From: Lycorma delicatula
Lineage: Eukaryota > Arthropoda > Insecta > Hemiptera > Fulgoridae
Length of the DNA: 64,000 bases
Assembly (NCBI RefSeq): GCF_047948215.1
Contig: NC_134465.1
Coordinates: 49,631,946 to 49,695,945 of the forward strand
Reading direction: 5' to 3'
Both the position numbers and the translations under genes were made by a program. Below are positions 35,401 through 40,489 of the stretch, one piece after another. How positions within the stretch are numbered: position 1 is the stretch's first letter; every line of letters starts with the position of its first letter. Below the pieces are notes generated by a model. That model did not search any database. It was not told the origin of the DNA and worked only from the letters and a program-made list of their open reading frames with translations.

Positions 35401-38360
35401 ATGAATTATGTTTACTAGAGATTACAGACTAAAAAATGGTAATAATTTTTATTACTTTAATATAATAATCTTTTTTTTATAATTATTTAATTACCATTTT
35501 TACTATCTAATTAACATTTTTCCAATAAAAATTTTTGATTTCTTTTTTACATCTTACCTACTTCCATTATACGTTACACTGATACAGCACTTAATGATTG
35601 CATCAATAGTACACCATATGTCATTCCATATGAATTTTAATCTACACAGAACATAGTGCTTCTGATATTATTACCAATAACCCTACTAAAAATTCTAAGA
35701 CACCTCAGACTACATATAAAATTAATAAACATGATAAAACTGACCCTCACAAACACTAAGTCGAAAGTAAAATTAAGAGAAAGTAAAATTCACTGAATCA
35801 ATTTTTCTCAGAACCATTTGAGATCAAAACAGGACTGTGCCAAGGCAATAGGCTCTCACCGCTACTATTCAACTACGCTCTAGAAATTATAATAGAATGG
35901 ATTAAAAAATGCCCTTCAAAAGTAAAAACAGGTCGAAAAATCAAAACAAACTGTCTTGGTTTCACCGAAAACGGTGGCACTGCTAGCAAACAATATTGAC
36001 AAAGCTATATCACAGATATTAGAACTTCAAAACATTGCAAATAAAACTGGCCTCAAAATATTCAAAAAGATAGAAATTATGCCACAAAAACTAACATTAT
36101 TAAAAGAAGTAAACATAAACGGTAACAAAATCAAAATTGTAACCTAATTTAAATACCTCGGAGAAATAATAAATAACCTGAACGAAAAAACCTCGATCCA
36201 GATAAGAAGAAACAAACTAACTAAAGCTCAAAAATTAACCTGGTACACTTACAATAAAAAATGTCTATCAATAAATGCAAAAATAAGCCACTCTAATACA
36301 GTTATAAAACCAGAAACCACTTACACACCAGAAACAATCTTCCATCTGAACGAACAACAATCAAACTCCAGAAAATCGAAAGAAGAATTGGAAGAACCTG
36401 CATCAATAAAATTCCAGAAAGAGGGGCAATGCTGGATTGTGTTCGATAAAGTCATGTACAAAGAGTTAAAACCCATCACTGATACCGCGCATAAGAGGAA
36501 TTCTTTGGACATATCATGAGGATGCAAGATCAAGATTTCTGAAACAGCTAGTACAGTACAACCTTGACTCGAAAAATACCAAGACAGGATGCAGATGGAT
36601 CATAGAAATAAGAAAGAATCTGAAGGAAATTGGCCTAACACCAGAAGACACCACAGATAAAATAAAAGTAAACAAGAAAATCAAGAACAAAGACACTCAC
36701 AACACAAATACTTTCAACACTAGAAAGGGCACAAAGATCAGAACGTATGAAGAAATACTGGGAGGACTCCAGGGTCCAAACAGTCCATCGAAGAAACTTG
36801 AATAATGGACTGACTAAAGTGATTCTATGCAGTCATAAATGATAATAATAAAAAAATAAATGATAATAATAATAATAATTACCTATCACACACAGACTAT
36901 AGGAAATGACCATTTACTATTAAAAACTACTATGATACTCTGATTAGTAGAAAATAACAAGACAAATAAAAAAACATAAATATATTTTTAGAAATATTGA
37001 ACTTGAATATATCAAAAAAGATATATTTACAATCTATACAAGATCAAGGGGGGAGTTATTAAGAATAAAGTTGAAGAAAAAAAGCTTTCATGCAGAAAAG
37101 ATGAGATAAGATATGGTCTGACCCATTACTTTTCAGCTTGTGCATAGAAAAATTTAATATGTGAATTAAAAATCAATCTGAGAATGAGTAACTATCCGAG
37201 AAGAGAAAATAGAGTTTTAAGTTTTGATGATATGTTTTTATTTTTTTTGGCAAGTCAAAATGTTTTAGAAAAAATACTGGGTCATATGGATTTCTTGCTG
37301 GAAGAGAAATTCAGTTTTTAAATACTTAAAACAACTTAAAACAAAGGTACAGAAATGCAACTGAAAGGAGGATAACAAAATGTTAATTATTATTAAGAAA
37401 CTGGAACACAATATACCTAAAATTGCAGAATTTTATTATTTACGTAATAAAATAACAAACAATGGAAAAAGTCAGGTAAATCTTAAAAACAGATTGGTAA
37501 AAGCAAGGAGAGCTTTCATGTAAATTAGAACTCTACCAGTTCAAAACATGAATCAATTACGGAAATATTTGTGTTGATTGTAGCACCTTACGGTAATGAA
37601 ATATAGACATATTCAAAGCTTGGAATATATAAAACATATTATTGCATAACCAAATACATTAAAATTAAACACCATTTTTAATAAAAGAGAACTTTGAATA
37701 CAAGCCAAATTAAGAATATATAAATCAGTTTATCTTCTTAGAATGGTATTTGAATCTCTAAACCATCTTGGGAGAAATACAAGAATACGTTGAAGGTTTC
37801 GAAGATGAAAAACTCAAAAGAAAATTGTGGTGAAAAAAGACGAGTTAGAACACAAAATGTAACACAAGAATTTGGAATGTTAAACAGTTGAAAGGGAAAA
37901 GCAATTACAATGGTATGGTCACATAACACAAATGAATGTCTACAGGAAGTGAAAACATTTGTTTGAAGCAAAGCCAAAAAGGAAGAAGACCAAGGGTAGA
38001 ATGAAAACAATAAATTAGAAAAATAGTAAGGAAGAGAGGAAAAGGAGCAAAAGAATTAAGGATACTGACAAAAGTACAGAATTTACTGGACTAGCTGACA
38101 GTGAAAAAACAGAAAAAAAGATAAAAATGAAATAAATAGAATGTGATAGTGTACGTTAAAGTTAGAAGATCTGCACAGAATGAAAAATAATGAGGATCAA
38201 ATAATTTGTAATTCTAAAAAAAAACTAAGAATGAAGTTAAAAAAAATTACTACATACCAGTCTTGTTTTTCTGTACTTGTTACAGAAAAACTGAAATTAC
38301 GCTTAAATTTTAAGCCATGAACCATTATTTTTCTTTAAAAGTAACTCTTGTCTGGAATAC
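5229..38360 (-). CDS. P-glycoprotein-like ABCB (MDR) transporter, 5' part, 10 exons
   Basis: ATP-driven export pump of the ABCB/MDR family, expected in the plasma membrane and moving hydrophobic or xenobiotic compounds. Coding segments on the minus strand, in order: 38325-38258, 31086-31021, 26464-26392, 20890-20703, 15987-15844, 11931-11836, 9180-9012, 8364-8240, 6956-6767, 5453-5229. All ten join through GT..AG introns without a frame break (1344 nt, 448 codons). The product shows transmembrane domain 1 with six hydrophobic spans, then the start of NBD1 with the A-loop motif FNYPTRP (Tyr about residue 441). Full ABCB proteins are near 1250-1300 residues, so about two thirds lies beyond the left edge; no Walker A, signature or Walker B sequence is present here. 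Introns are 0.6-7 kb and full of transposon relics. A half transporter cannot be excluded without the downstream exons, but the helix and linker sequences resemble insect Mdr49/Mdr65-type full transporters. Confidence 0.9.
6767..6956 (-). CDS. ABCB exon 9: helix 5 and start of helix 6
   Basis: Acceptor TATTGCAG, donor GTAAGT. Encodes [20 protein letters not shown], then [20 protein letters not shown], which matches the TM5 pattern with the signature Phe-Trp-Tyr-Gly, then an outer loop and SPGVIAG at the start of TM6. A second donor GT three bases upstream is also possible. The chosen site keeps phase 0 with exon 10; the other would only change one residue pair. Confidence 0.94.
7420..7960 (+). 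pseudogene. DUF4817-type Tc1/mariner transposase relic
   Basis: A frame at 7550-7792 reads [20 protein letters not shown], where family members read F-L-N-N-I-L-x-S-D-E-A-H-F-H-L-S-G-x-V-N-K-Q-N, so the first catalytic Asp-Glu pair is visible (LDE). Just past it the neighbouring frame continues the homology. Beyond 7790 the third frame reads [10 protein letters not shown], similar to the Y-V-E-M-L block. Frameshifts and stops throughout; no TIRs found. Lies antisense in the intron between ABCB exons 8 and 9. Confidence 0.6.
8240..8364 (-). CDS. ABCB exon 8: second intracellular loop
   Basis: Acceptor TTTAACAG, donor GTATTC. Encodes [20 protein letters not shown], the most conserved cytoplasmic loop of ABCB proteins (family A-x-x-V-A-E-E-V-x-x-x-I-R-T-V-x-x-F-x-G), then EEKEVKR. 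Ends two bases into an Arg codon completed by exon 9. Confidence 0.95.
9012..9180 (-). CDS. ABCB exon 7: helices 3 and 4
   Basis: Acceptor TTTTTTCAG, donor GTAAGT; 169 nt. Starts [17 protein letters not shown], the end of intracellular loop 1 (family pattern: acidic, Gly-x-Lys-Leu/Ile-Gly). Two hydrophobic spans follow, including the conserved [18 protein letters not shown] (family: F-x-x-G-W-x-L-T-L-V-x-L-x-x-x-P). The Trp-Lys-Leu-Thr motif is diagnostic for ABCB TM4. Confidence 0.93.
9985..10450 (+). pseudogene. hAT transposase (ZBED5-like) C-terminal relic
   Basis: The open frame 9997-10224 reads [30 protein letters not shown] and then [19 protein letters not shown] followed by SLFEFWAGV. 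This matches the W-V-R-x-P-F ... I-D-L ... F-x-x-x-x-L-x-x-F-W layout before the dimerisation region of ZBED5-like hAT proteins. Downstream in other frames, [17 protein letters not shown] and SRLNIENEL echo the dimerisation block. A sequence resembling a hAT terminus (GGTTGAGAAAGACTGCTC) lies near 10433. The N-terminal BED and catalytic regions were not found. Confidence 0.6.
10451..11835. other. Intron sequence, AT-rich, no gene seen
   Basis: Contains a short (TA)n run near 11236-11250. Short open frames on the minus strand near 10531-10734 have no recognisable motif. Confidence 0.55.
11836..11931 (-). CDS. ABCB exon 6: first intracellular loop (coupling helix)
   Basis: Encodes [19 protein letters not shown], which fits the ABCB pattern of a basic helix followed by Leu-Arg/Gln-Gln-Asp-x-x-Trp-Phe/His-Asp in intracellular loop 1. 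Two AGs lie 8 bp apart at the acceptor (after 11940 and after 11932). Only the inner one, giving exon start 11931, joins exon 5 without a stop. Donor GTATGT; ends two bases into a Glu codon. Confidence 0.85.
11932..13505. other. Intron sequence, no gene recognised
   Basis: Somewhat less AT-rich than its neighbours and probably contains old repeats, but no protein motif, TIR pair or tRNA-like promoter could be supported. Confidence 0.45.
13506..13800 (-). mobile_element. tRNA-derived SINE, family A, copy 1
   Basis: Flanked by an 11-bp target-site duplication TTCATTTRTCT (13495-13505 and 13801-13811; one A/G difference). The body is the same as the copies at 15.3, 33.9 and 44.0 kb. Read on the minus strand it starts with a tRNA-like head (B-box GTTCAAATCCT) and ends in a short A-rich tail. 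Confidence 0.85.
13850..14380 (+). pseudogene. DUF4817-type Tc1/mariner transposase relic
   Basis: The open stretch to 14037 reads [20 protein letters not shown], then [14 protein letters not shown], echoing the family block V-x-G-P-x-F-F-E-x-x-V-x-x-x-x-Y-x-x-M-L-x-x-x-x-x-P. Further on, in shifted frames, come LSGMFPG and a broken Pro-Cys-Asp-Phe block ([11 protein letters not shown]), and then VPEITRLVM followed by a stop. It has many stops, no TIRs, and lies antisense to ABCB. Same family as the relic at 7.4 kb, with which it hardly overlaps. Confidence 0.55.
14590..15290 (+). pseudogene. Non-LTR retrotransposon ORF2 C-terminal relic
   Basis: The open frame 14592-14849 includes [28 protein letters not shown], matching the post-RT region of insect non-LTR ORF2 proteins (N-x-x-M-R-x-I-x-G-T ... 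W-L-P-V-L-x-N-I-x-P-P-x-L-R-R). Around 15140-15250 a Cys-x-Cys-Gly piece (CECGDL) and a frameshifted RYLYATYT block resemble the C-terminal zinc knuckle and tail. No RT core here; 5' truncated. Confidence 0.55.
15315..15534 (-). mobile_element. SINE family A, copy 2, 5'-truncated
   Basis: Exact 11-bp target-site duplication TAATTACACCT at 15304-15314 and 15535-15545. Lacks the tRNA-like head found in copies 1, 3 and 4, so the truncation happened at insertion, as in target-primed reverse transcription. Confidence 0.85.
15844..15987 (-). CDS. ABCB exon 5: extracellular loop 1 and helix 2
   Basis: Acceptor ATTGTGCAG. The donor reads GTTAAG, weaker than the other donors in this gene but the only one that keeps the frame open. 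It encodes [11 protein letters not shown], with an Asn-Ala-Thr N-glycosylation sequon in the first outer loop, then a long hydrophobic span ([20 protein letters not shown]) that forms TM2, ending CALK. Phase 1 in, phase 2 out. Confidence 0.85.
16165..16425 (-). repeat. Dispersed repeat, also at 53.75 kb in opposite orientation
   Basis: The reverse complement shares several blocks with 53765-54010: AAAAATTTTGGTTWTCAGAT, GAAATATCCATTTTGAC, and downstream the ACGAT...GTAGRATGTTGAAATTT and GTTGTGCACC segments. Includes a (CATA)n run at about 16297-16322. Confidence 0.75.
16296..16325. repeat. (CATA)n microsatellite
   Basis: TACATACATACATACATACA followed by TATATAT. It lies within the dispersed repeat at 16165-16425. 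Confidence 0.9.
17740..19760 (+). mobile_element. Mariner relic split by about 1.2 kb of other sequence
   Basis: First part, about 17760-18290: [19 protein letters not shown] (HTH region), [12 protein letters not shown], then the open frame 18071-18259 with [26 protein letters not shown], matching the first catalytic block of mariners (I-T-G-D-E-x-W-V-Y-G-Y-D-x-E-T-K-x-Q) with the Asp-Glu lost. Second part, about 19520-19700: [17 protein letters not shown] and [11 protein letters not shown], the second catalytic Asp block. The two parts are in order and would be adjacent in an intact element. Confidence 0.65.
18300..19515. repeat. Unclassified sequence interrupting the mariner relic
   Basis: Separates two consecutive blocks of one mariner transposase, so it most likely inserted later. 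No open frame, clear TIR or target duplication could be fixed; boundaries are approximate. Confidence 0.4.
20703..20890 (-). CDS. ABCB exon 4: transmembrane helix 1 and first extracellular loop
   Basis: Acceptor TTTTCAG, donor GTAAGTA; 188 nt. It encodes [13 protein letters not shown], then the hydrophobic span [20 protein letters not shown], which matches the TM1 pattern of ABCB proteins (Phe/Tyr-Ser, Glu-Lys and a Gly-Glu ending the helix). The extracellular loop that follows is short and aromatic ([11 protein letters not shown]). Ends two bases into a Lys codon. Confidence 0.88.
20891..22045. other. Intron sequence, no gene seen
   Basis: AT-rich with short (TA)n runs (near 21260). No transposase or RT motif was recognised. 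Confidence 0.55.
22046..22583 (+). repeat. Possible LTR (solo or 5' LTR remnant)
   Basis: Starts TGTAACGAG and ends ATTACA, giving a TGTAA/TTACA inverted terminus. It carries a TATA-like AATATAAATAG near 22236 and an AATAAAAAGC near 22405. The base composition differs from the surrounding intron. No matching second LTR, gag/pol or target-site duplication (flanks ATAT and ATGG) was found, so the call is tentative. Confidence 0.35.
22750..23075 (+). pseudogene. Mariner (SETMAR-like) transposase, N-terminus fused to C-terminus
   Basis: Plus strand: [20 protein letters not shown], then [20 protein letters not shown] gives the HTH half of a mariner transposase. After a stop, the sequence jumps straight to [18 protein letters not shown] and [11 protein letters not shown], the last part of the same protein. 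All catalytic Asp blocks are missing, so about 200 codons were lost in one internal deletion. Frameshift between the two parts; no TIR pair recognised. Confidence 0.75.
23651..23673. repeat. (TAA)n microsatellite
   Basis: AATAATAATAATAATAATAA directly upstream of the 23.69-kb non-LTR relic; it may be the tail of another retroelement. Confidence 0.75.
23690..25290 (+). pseudogene. Non-LTR retrotransposon ORF2 relic (RT region)
   Basis: In changing frames: [16 protein letters not shown] (linker after the endonuclease), [26 protein letters not shown] (RT entry block, family N-E-F-Y-K-x-A-P-D-E-F-L), LHKKG, then [20 protein letters not shown] leading to LLYTDYF where an active RT has the Y-A-D-D catalytic site, and [16 protein letters not shown] after the RT. 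Numerous stops. Related to the element at 48.9-53.7 kb, which has the same linker (WFDRECQKE). Antisense to ABCB. Confidence 0.65.
25291..26391. other. Intron sequence, no gene seen
   Basis: AT-rich; nothing recognised on either strand. Confidence 0.55.
26392..26464 (-). CDS. ABCB exon 3: acidic N-terminal linker
   Basis: Acceptor AATTTCAG and donor GTAAGTG. It encodes 24 full codons with an acidic stretch ([12 protein letters not shown]) and leads in phase 0 into exon 4, which starts at the membrane-proximal FSTCFEKF. Phase matches both neighbours. Confidence 0.75.
27055..27128 (-). repeat. tRNA-Glu-like SINE head or tRNA pseudogene (family B)
   Basis: The minus strand reads AGTGAAGTGGTAGCACC (D-arm/A-box like), CTTTCAC (anticodon loop with TTC, Glu), then GTGGATTCAAAACCCC (T-arm/B-box). 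Similar to 45346-45416. Acceptor-stem pairing is poor and the T-loop deviates, so not a functional tRNA. Confidence 0.5.
28592..28744 (+). pseudogene. GIY-YIG endonuclease-like fragment (Penelope-type?)
   Basis: Open frame ending in TGA at 28744: [20 protein letters not shown], then a basic stretch and [12 protein letters not shown]. It resembles GIY-YIG domains of Penelope-like elements (Y-x-C-x-C-x-x-x-Y-V-G-Q-T-x-R-x-F-x-x-R-x-x-E-H ... F-x-x-H-L), with the catalytic Arg position replaced (FSHKQKEY). No RT was found in the 0.5 kb upstream, although open frames at 28080-28388 exist. Confidence 0.4.
29485..30641 (-). mobile_element. Mariner element with TIRs and TA flanks
   Basis: TA at 29483-29484 and 30642-30643. 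TIRs: left CGAGGATCATTTAATAATTA and reverse of right CGAGGGTCATTCAATAATTA, continuing AACAGACA; about 30 bp with few mismatches. Length 1157 bp. Confidence 0.9.
29640..30470 (-). pseudogene. Mariner transposase, deleted and frameshifted
   Basis: Read on the minus strand: HTH part with [19 protein letters not shown] and [15 protein letters not shown]; first Asp block [20 protein letters not shown]; a deletion; second Asp block GVLLLQDSV; third Asp block [20 protein letters not shown]. All three catalytic Asp positions can still be seen, but the segment between the first and second is largely missing and several frameshifts and stops occur. Antisense would be the plus strand; this copy is in the same orientation as ABCB, between exons 2 and 3. 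Confidence 0.85.
31021..31086 (-). CDS. ABCB exon 2: N-terminal cytoplasmic segment
   Basis: Acceptor TTTGTAG, donor GTAAGT. It completes a Cys codon split with exon 1, encodes about 21 residues ([14 protein letters not shown]...), and ends two bases into an Arg codon finished by exon 3. It contains its own in-frame ATG (MVKGLHFE), which could be used as a start if exon 1 is skipped. Hydrophilic, as expected for the cytoplasmic N-terminus. Confidence 0.65.
31300..32080 (-). pseudogene. DUF4817-type Tc1/mariner transposase relic
   Basis: Minus strand, in shifting frames: [20 protein letters not shown], then a helix-turn-helix-like [13 protein letters not shown], then [20 protein letters not shown], where the family has the first catalytic D-E block (S-D-E-A-x-F-x-x-x-G). 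Very decayed; no ends found. Same orientation as ABCB. Confidence 0.5.
32081..33882. other. Intron sequence, no gene seen
   Basis: Strongly AT-rich; no motif recognised. Confidence 0.55.
33896..34164 (+). mobile_element. SINE family A, copy 3, with A- and B-box
   Basis: 13-bp target-site duplication TTCATTATRTAAA (33883-33895 and 34165-34177, one A/G difference). The head has an A-box TAGTCTATTGG that fits TRGYNNANNGG exactly and a B-box GTTCAAGTCC, the internal RNA polymerase III promoter of a tRNA. The tail ends AAACAAGAGAAAGAG. Confidence 0.9.
34178..35719. other. Intron sequence, no gene seen
   Basis: Open frame 34918-35259 on the minus strand has no recognisable motif and no codon-like composition; taken as chance. 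Confidence 0.5.
35720..36885 (+). pseudogene. Non-LTR retrotransposon 3' half with (TAA)-rich tail
   Basis: [20 protein letters not shown], the RT block before the catalytic motif (family F-x-I-x-x-G-L-R-Q-G-D-x-L-S-P-L-L-F-N). The YADD region is degraded. Downstream in other frames are [27 protein letters not shown] and [11 protein letters not shown]. It ends in a TGATAATAATAA-type tail at about 36840-36885, as in I/ingi- or vingi-like elements. Orientation antisense to ABCB, in intron 1. Confidence 0.7.
37090..38160 (+). pseudogene. Non-LTR retrotransposon C-terminal relic (RTE/CR1-like)
   Basis: Pieces in order: [33 protein letters not shown] (family E-F-x-Y-L-G-x-x-I-T-x-D-G-x-x-x-x-x-I-K-x-R-I-x-x-A-x-x-A-F), a broken YGSETW-like block, [11 protein letters not shown], and a basic KPKRKK. 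Multiple stops. It resembles the element at 59.0 kb in layout but not in nucleotide detail. Lies immediately upstream of ABCB exon 1 acceptor sequence, antisense. Confidence 0.6.
38258..38360 (-). CDS. ABCB exon 1 (as recognised): 5' UTR end and start codon
   Basis: The exon follows a T-rich tract ending in CAG and ends at a GTATGT donor. The ATG is at 38325-38323, preceded in frame by a TAA, so translation cannot start further upstream in this exon. It encodes 22 residues beginning MVHGLKFK plus two bases of codon 23. Because it starts with a splice acceptor, a noncoding upstream exon is expected to the right. The short N-terminus is not conserved in the family, so support comes from splice signals, phase and the upstream stop rather than homology. 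Confidence 0.65.
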
Positions 38361-38563
38361 CTGAAAAAAATTATATATTAGTAATAAAATATAAAAGCAA
38401 TATAAATAATTATTTAATAATAAGACAATCAATAAAGCTCAATGTTAATCCTAGCATAACGGTTACAGGTTCTTTTAAACCAAACATCTTAACATCTGTG
38501 AGAAAATGGTAATAGGTTGTTTCACTTTTACATGTTCTTCTAGTTACAACCAAGTTACTTAAT

Positions 38564-38721
38564 ATCTTCTTTTTTTTGTTTAACTTTCAGGTCCACAGTT
38601 ATTGCTTTAGAGGATGAGATGAACGATTTTTAGCATTTGTGAAAATGCCATGCCTCACTGGGATTTGGACCTGGGACCTCCAGGTAAAAGGCCGAGACAC
38701 CATTTGCACTACAGAGGCTGG
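38564..38721 (-). mobile_element. tRNA-derived SINE, family C
   Basis: 13-bp exact target-site duplication CAAGTTACTTAAT (38551-38563, 38722-38734). Minus strand: TAGTGCAAATGG (A-box-like), GGTCCAAATCC (B-box-like), ending CTTTTTTTTGTTTAAC reversed into an A-rich tail. Different body from family A. Confidence 0.7.
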
Positions 38722-38734
38722 CAAGTTACTTAAT

Positions 38735-39559
38735 CTAAATGACATCTACCTACAATAACAACTACCTACTTAACTGAAACTGTCCTTGTTAGAACATTTA
38801 AAGTATATTCAGCGACAGAGTTGTATTCATCTTGTATCTCTACTTTATCAAAAACACCTAATATACAGCAGTGTTTCAGGAGGAAAGGGAAATAATTTTT
38901 GAACTGATTTTAGGGCTTTAAATAAAGAAAAAAGTTCATGAACATCTGTCTAAAAACATTTTATTATTGGTTAGTGAAAAATTTCAGCTGGATTTCAGTC
39001 CTCCGGTTAAATGAAGTCATACTGAAATTTTTATATAAGGGATAAACTTTTTGGTTTCTTATGTCTTTTGACTTGAAAAATTGGATGAAACAAATCCCAC
39101 AATTATATATCAAATAGTTTTCATAATACCCAAAGTAAAATAGAAAAACTTGGCGATGAAAAACACTTTTATTAAGTTTGAAGTACAACTTTATTAAATA
39201 ACTAAAAAATGCATAAATTTTATTATAAAAACTTGTAGAGAATTTAAATCTGAGAAAAGTTATGTAATAAAGTTTGTGAAAAACAAAAAAAAAATTAGTT
39301 TTTATAATTAAAAACATAACAGAACAAAACTTAACAAAAAAAATATTATGAATTTATATAAATTAGTGGTTGAAAACAATAACTGTATGCTTTGTAATTA
39401 ATTTGAAAACTACTTATTGTTATCATAAAGCTGTGGTTATGTGTTAATAATAAACTCAGACGGTTTATTTCTGTTTGGCGTAATTTTATATACAGTTTAA
39501 TATTTTTGAGAATCAAGTTATGTAGCGTTTTTGTGTTTGTTGTACACTAAATTGTAACT
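38735..39559. other. No gene recognised
   Basis: AT-rich. Minus-strand open frame 38964-39317 is Phe/Tyr/Lys-rich, as expected by chance from AT-rich DNA, and has no motif. Confidence 0.5.
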
Positions 39560-40482
39560 ACATTTTTCCAATTGAATCTGAATTCAAAAAAGGGAAATTC
39601 TGTTGTGAATTCTTTGTTTTGAAAAATGCCATGTCCTTCATTCATGCAGAATATTCTGATATGATTTTTTATGGGTTTTGCAATGGAAGTGCTCCAGCCG
39701 CAGTAGAAGAATACTGACATAGGTATCCTGGACAAGAAGATCCAGACTGTAGAGTATTTTATAGAATTTTTAATAATCTTATTGAGAATAATGGTATACT
39801 TCCAACTCATGTTTCATCTGAATGTAGACTGGTAGATGGTGATGAAAGGGAACATATTCTTCAGGTGGTACAGCTTAGTTCTACAACAAGCAAGCACACA
39901 AAGAATCTCTAAATGGCTCAACATTCCGCCAGGTACAGTATAGAGGATATTACACGCTCAGGGACTACGTCTTTATCATGTTCAGAAAGTTCAACACCTC
40001 CAACTTATTGGCCATGCCAGACTACTGCAGTTTTGTAAATGGGTTAACAATAATTACCACTTAATTCTGTTCATACTGTTTTTAGAGAACCTACTTTTAC
40101 TCATAATGGCATAAATAACGCATGAAATTCACATCAGCGGTCTGAAGAAAACCCACAAGCTATAGCTAAATCAAATTTCCAGCATTGATTTTCAGTGAAC
40201 ATTTGGTGTACAATGATCGAAGACCAATTAATAGGCCCTTTCATACTAAAATAATATGTCACACCGAGAAATTATTTGCCAATTTTAAACAATAAATCTC
40301 TTTTAGTGCTTGAAAATTGTTCATTGACAAAACGAATTGAAATATACTATCAACTTCATGGTGCACCAACACATTTCACAAATGAAGAAAGACAATTCTT
40401 AGATGAAAAATTTACTGGTAAATATATTAGACATAGAGGACCAGTAAAACGGCCACCTAGATCACCAAATGAAATACTGTAA
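39560..40482 (+). pseudogene. Tc1/mariner (DUF4817-type) transposase relic, subfamily 1
   Basis: In order on the plus strand: EYSDMIFYGFCNGSAPAAVE (DUF4817-like N-terminus, family Y-x-D-M-x-x-x-Y-G-x-A-x-G-N-x-x-x-A), DCRVFYRIFNNLIENNGILP, then a decayed middle. The open frame 40276-40482 contains IEIYYQLHGAPTHFTNEERQ and KYIRHRGPVKRPPRSPNEIL, matching the second catalytic block (Q-H-D-G-A-P-P-H-F) and the third (W-P-P-R-S-P-D-L). Both Asp residues are replaced (H-G and P-N). It stops where the neighbouring element begins. Confidence 0.7.
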
Positions 40483-40489
40483 TTATGTA

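Noticed and set aside
38964..39317. 117-codon minus-strand open frame
   Set aside because: Phe/Tyr/Lys-rich with no conserved motif; considered chance.
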